From the NCBI RefSeq assembly GCF_034044635.1, contig NZ_JAXCLX010000001.1:1612001-1676000 (forward strand): 64,000 nucleotides of DNA. The letters are read 5' to 3'. This document shows positions 57,411 through 64,000 of the stretch, one piece after another. The notes under the pieces were generated by a model. That model was not told the DNA's origin. It ran no database searches and saw only the letters and a program-made list of their open reading frames with translations. A program made the position numbers and the translations under genes. This DNA comes from Dongia rigui. Lineage in GTDB: Bacteria > Pseudomonadota > Alphaproteobacteria > Dongiales > Dongiaceae. The first letter of the stretch is position 1; each line of letters opens with the position of its first letter.

Positions 57411-57810
57411 GACCTGCCTCCTATCGATCCGCCCTGGCGGGAGGATTCCCGGGCAAGGCGCGGATCGGTTCAGGGAGCAGTCGCTGGGTCTGCGCGGTGC
57501 GTTCGACCCGGTCACGCAATCGTCAGATAGATGCGGTGAAACGTGCCGTCGATCACAGCCCTAGCGGCGAAGAATAGGTCAGGGCGCGGCACCTTTCTGG
57601 CCGTGGGTTGGGCCTCATTTGCCGCCTTTTTAGCCCCCGCTGCCTAACGGCTCATGCCAGCGAGAAACACCGGGTTGTGCGAAATCGGTTAACGAGGCAC
57701 AGCGCATCACAAAAGCCGATTTCCTCCGCAACGATCGCTCCCGCCACCACGACGGAACTTGCAGAGCGACGGGCATATCGCCCGCCGGCCAGGTTAACGA
57801 GGAGGGTCCG
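57411..57810. other. Divergent intergenic region between CARDB protein and RTX protein 3
   Basis: 400 bases with no credible gene. GAAATCGG (57681-57688) and CCGATTTC (57716-57723) form an inverted repeat with 27 bases between. The 11-base GGTTAACGAGG occurs twice, at 57687 and 57792; the second copy overlaps the RTX SD region. No clear promoter match was found. Confidence 0.5.
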
Positions 57811-58695
57811 ATGTTCAGCTTCATGCGACCGGCCATTATCTTCTGGCCGAAGGAATATTACGGCGACGCGGCCGACAACAGCATCGCCGGCGAAAGCATC
57901 ACGCGAAACTATATCGAAGGTGGCGGTGGCAATGATTGGCTCTTTGGCAATACCGGCGATGACGAGCTGCATGGTGGCGAGGGGCGTGACTATCTGGAAG
58001 GTCGCGCGGGCAACGACCAGCTCTTTGGCGACACCGGCAACGACACGCTGGCCGGCGGCACCGGCGATGATGCGCTCTTTGGCGGCGACGGCGATGACAG
58101 CCTCAACGGCGAAGATGACAATGACAAATTATTTGGCGGCTTCGGCGAGGACACGCTGATCGGCGGCACCGGTGACGACCAGCTGGAAGGTGGCGCCGAT
58201 TGGGACACGCTCTTTGGCGGCGATGGCGACGACATCCTGGGTGGCGGTTTCGGGCAAGACCAGCTCTATGGCGGATCCGGCCACGACACGGTCGATGGCG
58301 GTTCCGGCGACGACAGCATCTATGTAAACGCCAATGACCTGGTCGAGGACAAGATCGAGGGTGGTGCCGGGGAGGACACGCTGGTCCTCACCGCCCAGGT
58401 AGCGCTCGATCTTCACGAACAGGCCGGCCATATCCACGGCATCGAGAAAATCGACGCCAGCTTCGCGCCGATGGACATCAAGCTTGATGCTGCCGATATT
58501 CTCGACATGACCGATGACGGCAGCCTCTTCATCCTGGGCGGCGCGGATGACAACGTGAGTTCTACCGGCTTCGGCTGGACGCTCCAGGGCAGCATCCAGG
58601 AGAATGGCCACAATTTCGACCATTACGTAACGCAGGTAAACGGCCAGACGGTCGCGCTGAATATCGAGACCGATATCGCGGTGGCGTTGAACTGA
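57811..58695 (+). CDS. RTX calcium-binding secreted protein 3
   Basis: 294 residues, no Sec signal. RTX nonapeptides run from about residue 36 to 170 (GGGGNDWLFGNTGDDELHGGEGRD..., GGTGDDALFGGDGDDSLNGEDDNDKLFGG), followed by a C-terminal part (LVLTAQVALDLHEQAGHIHGIEKIDASFAPMDIKLDAADILDM) of the kind seen after RTX arrays in Rhizobiales and Rhodospirillales. AGGAGG lies before the ATG. Adhesin or bacteriocin-like function unknown. No exporter nearby. Confidence 0.88.
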   Translation: MFSFMRPAIIFWPKEYYGDAADNSIAGESITRNYIEGGGGNDWLFGNTGDDELHGGEGRDYLEGRAGNDQLFGDTGNDTLAGGTGDDALFGGDGDDSLNGEDDNDKLFGGFGEDTLIGGTGDDQLEGGADWDTLFGGDGDDILGGGFGQDQLYGGSGHDTVDGGSGDDSIYVNANDLVEDKIEGGAGEDTLVLTAQVALDLHEQAGHIHGIEKIDASFAPMDIKLDAADILDMTDDGSLFILGGADDNVSSTGFGWTLQGSIQENGHNFDHYVTQVNGQTVALNIETDIAVALN

Positions 58696-58717
58696 CGCGG
58701 GAGCCTACGCAACGATA

Positions 58718-58798
58718 CGTCATGCCCGGGCTTGACCGGGGCATCCACTCTATCTGCAGGCAATCGGTGGATCCCCGGGTCTTCGCCCGGGGATGACG
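58718..58798. repeat. REP-like inverted repeat (family A)
   Basis: CGTCATGCCCGGGCTTGACC and CCCGGGTCTTCGCCCGGGGATGACG arms around a GGCAATCGGTGGATC centre, between convergent genes. Confidence 0.75.
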
Positions 58799-58812
58799 CA
58801 ACAGATAGGCTA

Positions 58813-59796
58813 TTACAGCAGAGCTTCCAGCACCCGGTCCGGCGGCTTGTGGCCGTCGACGAAGGTCTTGATGTTGATGATGACCTTCTCGCCCATATCG
58901 GTGCGGCCTTCGATGGTGGCCGAGCCCATATGCGGCAGCAGCACGACATTGTCGAGCTTCAAGAGTTTCGGATTGAGCGCCGGTTCATGTTCGAAGACAT
59001 CGAGGCCGGCGCCGGCAATCTCGTTCTTGTCCAGCATGCGGGTCAGCGCATTCTCGTCGACGACCTCGCCACGCGCGGTGTTGACGATATAGACATGCTT
59101 CTGCAGCAATTTCAGGCGCCGCGCCGAGAGCAAATGATAGGTGGCCGGCGTGTGCGGGCAGTTGACGGAGATGATGTCCATCCGCGCCAGCATCTGGTCG
59201 AGGCTTTCCCAATAGGTGGCCTCCAGCGCCTGTTCGACCGAGGCGTTGACGCGGCGGCGGTTGTGATAATGGACCGAGAGGCCAAAGCCCTTGGCGCGCC
59301 GCGCGACCGCCTGGCCGATGCGGCCCATGCCGATGATGCCGAGGCGCTTGCCATAGATGCGGTGGCCCAGCATGCTCATCGGACCCCAGCCCTGCCACTT
59401 CCCCGACCGGATCAGCCGTTCGCCTTCCGAGACGCGGCGGGCGGTGGCGAGGATCAGCGCCATGGTCATGTCGGCCGTATCCTCGGTGAGGACGCCCGGC
59501 GTGTTGGTGACGGTGATGCCGCGCTGGCGGGCAGTCGCCAGATCGATATGATCGACACCGGTGCCGAAGGAGGCGATGAGGCGCAGCTTTTCACCCGCCT
59601 GGGAGAGCACGCCGGAATCGATGCGGTCGGTGACGGTCGGCACCAGCACATCGGCAATCTTCACCGCCTCGATCAGCTCAGCCTGAGAGAGCGGATGGTC
59701 GTCGAGGTTCAATTTCACATTGAACAGCTCCATCATCCGCGTCTCGATGACATCGGGCAGTTTCCGCGTCACCACCACCAAAGGCTTGTTGCTCAT
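58813..59796 (-). CDS. D-2-hydroxyacid dehydrogenase (glyoxylate/hydroxypyruvate reductase-like)
   Basis: 327 residues. NAD(P)-binding GIIGMGRIGQAVARRAKGFG followed by HYHNRRR, whose arginines favour NADP. Catalytic Arg in NTARGEVVDE, Glu in LDVFEHEP and His in LLPHMGSATIEGR are present. Probably reduces glyoxylate or hydroxypyruvate. ATG at 59796. Divergent from the SH3 protein. Confidence 0.9.
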   Translation of the reverse strand: MSNKPLVVVTRKLPDVIETRMMELFNVKLNLDDHPLSQAELIEAVKIADVLVPTVTDRIDSGVLSQAGEKLRLIASFGTGVDHIDLATARQRGITVTNTPGVLTEDTADMTMALILATARRVSEGERLIRSGKWQGWGPMSMLGHRIYGKRLGIIGMGRIGQAVARRAKGFGLSVHYHNRRRVNASVEQALEATYWESLDQMLARMDIISVNCPHTPATYHLLSARRLKLLQKHVYIVNTARGEVVDENALTRMLDKNEIAGAGLDVFEHEPALNPKLLKLDNVVLLPHMGSATIEGRTDMGEKVIINIKTFVDGHKPPDRVLEALL

Positions 59797-60051
59797 CGCT
59801 TTTGCTTTCTCCCGGCACGGGTCGCCCGCTTTTCGGGGCCTCCGTTTCTTGGTGCAAGTCGTACCAAGCCGCTGGGTTCGTTGTCGAGGGGGTGGTCTGG
59901 AACGTAGCCATCAAGGCGCGGATGCGTCGCAGCGACGGGGCTTTCCTGGCCCAAATGCGGCGGCAATTGACGCAAAGGCGCCGTTTGCAAGAGGTCCCGG
60001 GGTTTCAATGGCTTGACCAGGGTCGCTTGCCCCTATATCGCGTGAAGAACC

Positions 60052-60573
60052 ATGCGAATCGGACCGGTCATGACATTTTCGAGCGTTTTGCAGAGGACCG
60101 TCATCCTCACGTTCCTGGCCCTGCTCGGGCTTGGCAGCAGCCTTGCTGCAGCCGAGGACAAGCTGCCCTTGCCGCGCTTTGCCAGCCTGCAATCGGGCGA
60201 GGTCAACATGCGTGCTGGGCCCGGCGAGACCTATCCCATCATGTGGACCTATCAGCGCGCGGGCCTGCCGGTCGAGATCATCGAGGAATTCGATATCTGG
60301 CGCCGCATCCGCGACCATGACGGCGTCGTCGGCTGGGTGAAATCGACCCTGCTGGTGGGCAAGCGCCATGTCATCGTGCGCGACAGCCAGCGCCCCTTGC
60401 GCGCCTCGGCCGAGGCCGGCGCCAAACCGGTGGCCTTGGTCGATCCCGGCGTTGTCCTCAAGGTTCTGGAATGCAGCGCCGATTGGTGCCGCCTGGAGGT
60501 CCAGGGCTATAAGGGCTGGATGATGAAGACCGAGTTCTGGGGCGTCTATCCGCAGGAAATGCTGGAAGACTAG
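60052..60573 (+). CDS. SH3-domain secreted protein
   Basis: 173 residues. Signal peptide (LTFLALLGLGSSLAAA, probably cleaved before Glu-Asp-Lys), then two SH3b-like domains: FASLQSGEVNMRAGPGETYPIMWTYQRAGLPVEIIEEFDIWRRIRDHDGVVGWV, and a second copy ending ADWCRLEVQGYKGWM. Periplasmic; probably binds cell wall or a partner protein. Its stop overlaps the stop of the convergent DUF3501 gene. Confidence 0.85.
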   Translation: MRIGPVMTFSSVLQRTVILTFLALLGLGSSLAAAEDKLPLPRFASLQSGEVNMRAGPGETYPIMWTYQRAGLPVEIIEEFDIWRRIRDHDGVVGWVKSTLLVGKRHVIVRDSQRPLRASAEAGAKPVALVDPGVVLKVLECSADWCRLEVQGYKGWMMKTEFWGVYPQEMLED

Positions 60574-61166
60574 TCGAGATCCCCCGCTAGCGCCGTGCGC
60601 GTTTCCTCGCTCATCACCGCCATATGGCCATAGGCGGGATGTTCGAACCCCAGGATGACCTGCGCGCCGGCCTGCTTGAAGGCCGCTGCCGCCGCCTCGC
60701 TGAAGGGGAAGTGGATGAACTGGACCGATGAGGCCTTGCCGGCCTCGTTGGTACGGTCCTGGTCTTCCTCCGGCACGCCCTTCACCGTCTCGGATCCGAT
60801 CTTGATGAAGGCCGTGTGCTCGACACCGCCGAGGCGGCTCAGGAAATTCGCGCGCCGCACCGGATCGTCGATCTCGAACATCACCGTCGCCACCAATTCG
60901 CGACCCTGCGGAATGAGCGGGTTATAGGCGCGCAGTTCATCGACCAGCTGCGCGTCGCCACCCTTCTCGATATGCAGCATCTCCTGCACCTGCTGCAGCA
61001 TGGTGTCGAAATTCTCGAAATAGAAGGTGGCGACCGGCCCCACCTCGATGCGGCGCTTCTTTTTCAAGGCAACGACGGCCTGGCGCTTCTCCTTGCGCTG
61101 TCTGGCATAGTCCGCCGCCGGCAACACGTCGGCCTTGGTGATTTCTCTTTTGCGTGTTGCGGTCAT
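60570..61166 (-). CDS. DUF3501 protein
   Basis: 198 residues. KREITKADVLPAADYARQRKEKRQAVVALKKKRRIEVGP and FYFENFDTMLQQVQEMLHIEK are the DUF3501 pattern. No reaction is known. ATG at 61166 has AAGGAT upstream. It is the last gene in the Irr-rubrerythrin-Fe-S series, a combination in which DUF3501 is usually found. Confidence 0.85.
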   Translation of the reverse strand: MTATRKREITKADVLPAADYARQRKEKRQAVVALKKKRRIEVGPVATFYFENFDTMLQQVQEMLHIEKGGDAQLVDELRAYNPLIPQGRELVATVMFEIDDPVRRANFLSRLGGVEHTAFIKIGSETVKGVPEEDQDRTNEAGKASSVQFIHFPFSEAAAAAFKQAGAQVILGFEHPAYGHMAVMSEETRTALAGDLD

Positions 61167-61193
61167 GGTCGCGATCCTTGTCTTTTTGCTAGA

Positions 61194-61271
61194 CGTCATG
61201 CCCGGGCTTGACCCGGGCATCCACTCTCTCCAGGCGAATTGTGGATCCCCGGGTCAAGCCCGGGGATGACG
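61194..61271. repeat. REP-like inverted repeat (family A)
   Basis: CGTCATGCCCGGGCTTGACC and CCCCGGGTCAAGCCCGGGGATGACG arms within the minus-strand unit between the Fe-S gene and DUF3501. Confidence 0.75.
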
Positions 61272-61275
61272 TCCC

Positions 61276-62604
61276 TTAAAATCCATACGCGCGGGCGAAG
61301 AGTTCAATGGGGTGCGGTGCCTGTGCGTCCGGTTGCTCACCCGGTTCAAGGGCACCCATCCCTTGCAGGATATGGGCGCCGGCCAATGGGCATTCGGACG
61401 ACACGTGTTTCTTCGCGGCCTTGATCGCCTGGCGCGCCACGGGCTTGCCGATCTTCAACGCCACCTCGAAATTCTCGGCCAGCACGCCCCAGGCGCCACC
61501 ATGCCCCGAACACCGCTCGATCACGGCAAGATCGGCACCGGGAATGAGCTTCAGCATTTCGGTGGCCTTCTGGCCCATGTTCTGGGCGCGCGCATGGCAG
61601 GCGATGTGGAGGGCCACCCCGCCGTCGAGCGGTTGCAGCCCCGGCGCCAGGCCTTCGCGCTTGGCGATGTCGACGACATATTCGGCGACATCGAAGGTCG
61701 CGTTGGAAAGACGCTTGATATTGGCATCCTCGGGTAAAATCAGCGGCCATTCGAATTTCAGCATCAAGGCGCAGGACGGCACCAGGGCGATGACATCGTA
61801 GCCCTGCTCGACATAAGGCAGCAGCGCCTCGGTGACCGATTGCGCATGCTCGGCGACGCGCGCGACATTGCCCTGTTCCAATTGCGGCATGCCGCAGCAG
61901 CGCGGATAGACGACCTCGGCCGCGACACCGTTCTTGGCCAGCACTTTGAGCGTCGCCATGCCGATATCGGGATTGTTGTAATTGGCAAAGCAGGTCGCAT
62001 AGATGACCGCCTTGCGGCCATAGGCAGGGGCCGCCGTGTTGACCTCTGGCTTATTCTCCATCGCGCGCAGCACCAGCGTGCGGCCATGGAATTTCGGCAG
62101 ATGGGCGCGGTGGTCGATGCCGACGACCTTTTCCATCACTTGGCGCGCCGCACCATTGCCGGCCACGGCATTGGCGATGGGCGCCACCATGCCGGCGACC
62201 TTGCCGTTGCGGTCCGTCTCGGTGAGCTGGGCATAGACCTTGTCGTTCTTGCCCTGTTTGAGCTCGGCCGCCCGGTAGCGCAGCATCAGATGCGGGAAAT
62301 CGAGCGCCCATTCATGGGGCGGCACATAGGGGCATTTGGTCATGAAGCAGAGGTCGCACAGCGTGCAGGCGTCGACGACCTGCTTGTAGTCTTCGGTCTT
62401 TACCCCTGCCACTTCATCGGGGCTGGCATCCACGAGGTCGAAGAGGCGCGGGAAGGAATCGCACAGATTGAAACAACGCCGGCAGCCATGGCAGATGTCG
62501 AAGACGCGATGCATCTCCGCATTGATCTTGTCCATGTCGTAGAAATCGGGGTTGCGCCAGTCGATCTTGTGGCGGGTCGGGGCTTCCAGGCTGCCTTCGC
62601 GCAT
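61276..62604 (-). CDS. Fe-S oxidoreductase (GlpC/HdrD-like CCG-domain protein)
   Basis: 442 residues. Two 4Fe-4S sites near the N-terminus: C38-x2-C41-x2-C44-x3-C48 and C80-x2-C83-x2-C86-x4-C91 (four rather than three residues before the last Cys). Two CCG-type domains follow (YPRCCGMPQLEQGN; CHARAQ and CSGHGGAWG). Relatives transfer electrons in heterodisulfide reductase or glycerol-3-phosphate dehydrogenase systems; here the rubrerythrin upstream is the likely partner. ATG at 62604 has GAGGG before it. Confidence 0.88.
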   Translation of the reverse strand: MREGSLEAPTRHKIDWRNPDFYDMDKINAEMHRVFDICHGCRRCFNLCDSFPRLFDLVDASPDEVAGVKTEDYKQVVDACTLCDLCFMTKCPYVPPHEWALDFPHLMLRYRAAELKQGKNDKVYAQLTETDRNGKVAGMVAPIANAVAGNGAARQVMEKVVGIDHRAHLPKFHGRTLVLRAMENKPEVNTAAPAYGRKAVIYATCFANYNNPDIGMATLKVLAKNGVAAEVVYPRCCGMPQLEQGNVARVAEHAQSVTEALLPYVEQGYDVIALVPSCALMLKFEWPLILPEDANIKRLSNATFDVAEYVVDIAKREGLAPGLQPLDGGVALHIACHARAQNMGQKATEMLKLIPGADLAVIERCSGHGGAWGVLAENFEVALKIGKPVARQAIKAAKKHVSSECPLAGAHILQGMGALEPGEQPDAQAPHPIELFARAYGF

Positions 62605-62711
62605 CGATGTCCCTCGTACGCTGGGTTGCAGGAACGATCGCAATCAATGATCGCAGCCGCCGGCCCCATGGGAGACCAGTGACTGCGATCCGTCTCTTTC
62701 AGGCCAGTCGA

Positions 62712-63131
62712 TCAGCCCAGCGTGTCGAGCGCTTTCTGGAAGCGGCCGGCATGGGATTTTTCGGCCTTGGCAAGCGTCTCGAACCAGTCGGCGATCTCGT
62801 CGAAGCCTTCTTCGCGCGCGGTGCGCGCCATGCCGGGATACATGTCGGTATATTCATGCGTCTCGCCGGCGATCGAGGCCTTCAAATTCGGCGCGGTCGA
62901 CCCGATGGGGAGGCCCGTGGCGGGATCACCCACCTCTTCGAGGAATTCGAGATGGCCATGGGCATGGCCGGTCTCGCCTTCCGCGGTCGAGCGGAACACG
63001 GCGGCGACATCGTTATAACCTTCGACATCGGCCTTCTGTGCGAAATAGAGGTAGCGGCGATTAGCCTGGCTTTCGCCAGCGAAGGCGTCTTTCAGATTGC
63101 CTTCCGTCTTGGAGCCTTTCAAAGCAGCCAT
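62712..63131 (-). CDS. Rubrerythrin (erythrin-type, no rubredoxin domain)
   Basis: 139 residues, a four-helix diiron protein reducing H2O2. Iron ligands in [16 protein letters not shown] (E20), [10 protein letters not shown] (E53, H56), ETHEY and AEKSHAGRF (E124, H127). The C-terminal rubredoxin domain is missing, so another electron donor is needed, plausibly the Fe-S protein downstream. ATG at 63131 has GGGAG six bases upstream. Confidence 0.93.
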   Translation of the reverse strand: MAALKGSKTEGNLKDAFAGESQANRRYLYFAQKADVEGYNDVAAVFRSTAEGETGHAHGHLEFLEEVGDPATGLPIGSTAPNLKASIAGETHEYTDMYPGMARTAREEGFDEIADWFETLAKAEKSHAGRFQKALDTLG

Positions 63132-63237
63132 TTTCGTCTCCCTAGCTAAATGGGTTGCGTGGGCTTCTTGGTACGGCGCCTCGGTCACTGCCGTCGGCAG
63201 AAAGGAAGGGCCGCGGACAAGCTCGTTATTGACGGCG

Positions 63238-63267
63238 ATGCTAGGCCTCGCCACTCGGGCCTGTCAA
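63238..63267 (-). promoter_or_regulatory. Promoter of the rubrerythrin gene
   Basis: On the minus strand TTGACA (63262-63267) and TAGCAT (63238-63243), 18 bases apart, with an A/T-rich stretch just upstream (63268-63330) where an Irr or Fur-type site could lie. Predicted leader is about 100 bases. Confidence 0.55.
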
Positions 63268-63320
63268 CAGATTGGAATAGTTTTAATGAGATTGTTTAGT
63301 GACTGATCACAATGCGGATT

Positions 63321-63740
63321 TTAAGAGTTATTCGCAAGCCGCACGATCACGTCGACACGCGCCACCTTCATGCCCTTGGGTGGTTCGGGCAGTTGGCTCA
63401 AGGCTACTTTGTCGGCCGGAATATCCATCAGCCGCCCTTCGCCTTCGACGAAGAAATGGTGATGCGGTGTCACGTTGTTGTCGAAATAGGAACGCCCCGG
63501 CTCGACCACGACTTCACGCAGCAGGCCGGCCGTCGTGAACTGGTGCAGCGTGTTGTAGATGGTGGCCAGCGACACCTGGATGCGGCTGGCGAGCGCCTGG
63601 GCATGGAGATCCTCGGCAGACACATGCCGGTCGCCACCTTCGAACAGCAGCTTGGCGAGCGACAGACGCTGACGGGTCGGCCGCAGGCCGGCTTCCTTCA
63701 GCTTGGCCAGGATCGAGGTGAACGGGCGCTGGGTTTCCAT
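63321..63740 (-). CDS. irr: Irr-type Fur-family iron-response regulator
   Basis: 139 residues. FUR winged helix (LRPTRQRLSLAKLLFEGGDRHVSAEDLHAQAL...VSLATIYNTLHQFTTAGLLREV) and the three-His HHH motif at 93-95 (TPHHHFFVE), diagnostic of Irr. The N-terminal heme-regulatory GCPWH motif of Bradyrhizobium Irr is absent. Transcribed towards rubrerythrin. An Irr box half (TTTAGAA) occurs upstream near 63784. Confidence 0.9.
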   Translation of the reverse strand: METQRPFTSILAKLKEAGLRPTRQRLSLAKLLFEGGDRHVSAEDLHAQALASRIQVSLATIYNTLHQFTTAGLLREVVVEPGRSYFDNNVTPHHHFFVEGEGRLMDIPADKVALSQLPEPPKGMKVARVDVIVRLANNS

Positions 63741-63827
63741 GCGAAGAATCTTAATCCAAGCCGATCAGGGTGAAAAGCCGAATTCTAAAATCACTCAAGA
63801 CCGCGATCGGGACAGCATCGCAGACCC

Positions 63828-64000
63828 TTATTGCCCGGCCTCCGCCAACCGTCCCAGAGCAGCGGCGGCGTAATACTCGATGTAATGGTAGACCCCGGTT
63901 TCCAGCACCGCCTTGACATGCCTCAAGGCACTATCCTTGTCGCCCTGGTCGAAGGCCCGCGCCGCCATGTAGAAATGCGCCTCGCAGAGCTGGTTGCGGA
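63828..64000 (-). CDS. NlpI-like TPR protein, C-terminal fragment
   Basis: 57 residues of a frame that enters at the right edge and stops with TAA at 63828. RNQLCEAHFYMAARAFDQGDK ... VLETGVYHYIEYYAAAALGRL resembles the last TPR and C-terminal helix of the lipoprotein NlpI. The start is outside the window. Confidence 0.65.
   Translation of the reverse strand, partial: RNQLCEAHFYMAARAFDQGDKDSALRHVKAVLETGVYHYIEYYAAAALGRLAEAGQ

Overview
The window is 64 kb of GC-rich chromosomal DNA with short intergenic gaps, frequent ATGA/GTGA stop-start overlaps and several GTG/TTG starts. Gene content points to an alphaproteobacterium, probably Rhodospirillales. The indicators are an Irr-type Fur regulator, CarD next to a 7Fe ferredoxin and a SUV3-like helicase, miaB-phoH-ybeY-corC-lnt-HTH-metK-trmB, and mutM-ubiE-ubiB with coaBC-dut further on. 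The genus assignment is an inference. No phage, insertion sequence, CRISPR array, tRNA or rRNA was seen.

Layout. (1) 1-9208, minus strand: one apparent transcription unit with a spermidine/putrescine-type ABC transporter (ATPase, two permeases, lipoprotein binding protein), two tandem NylB-like serine hydrolases, an amidase-signature hydrolase and an acetylpolyamine amidohydrolase. A LysR regulator is divergent at 9632. This reads as an import-and-hydrolyse system for acylated polyamines or omega-amino-acid oligomers and is the most interesting block. (2) 10579-16053: RluA-type pseudouridine synthase, rpmI-rplT, a small lipoprotein, pheS-pheT. (3) 16449-19993: htpG, a GNAT acetyltransferase, an ornithine cyclodeaminase-family enzyme. 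(4) 20209-28608: miaB-phoH-ybeY-corC-lnt, an XRE regulator, metK-trmB. (5) 28621-34537: map with a coupled 63-residue SecE-like protein (minus), then SUV3-like helicase, Hsp15-like S4 protein, fdxA and carD; carD has a long structured leader. (6) 34834-41259: an RTX protein, a PPP-fold protein lacking most metal ligands, CCA-adding enzyme, ackA, a GT4 glycosyltransferase and an LpxH-like phosphoesterase. (7) 41574-55315: mutM, ubiE-ubiB-HAD phosphatase, then a 6 kb accessory block (small secreted protein, YqaA-like, DCC, DUF4166 fusion, large beta-helix/RTX protein), then coaBC-dut, an Rrf2 regulator, cysK and moeB/hesA. (8) 55316-60573: a conserved hypothetical, a secreted CARDB protein, a third RTX protein, a hydroxyacid dehydrogenase and an SH3 protein. 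(9) 60570-63740, minus: Irr, rubrerythrin, an Fe-S oxidoreductase and a DUF3501 protein, likely an iron/peroxide-response unit. The window ends in the C-terminus of an NlpI-like TPR protein.

Two families of interspersed intergenic repeats occupy many gene ends: a REP-like family built on GTCATCCCCGGG...CCCGGGGATGAC, and a C/G-tract family (CCCTCCCC...GGGGAGGG). Three RTX proteins are present but no type I exporter is encoded in the window.
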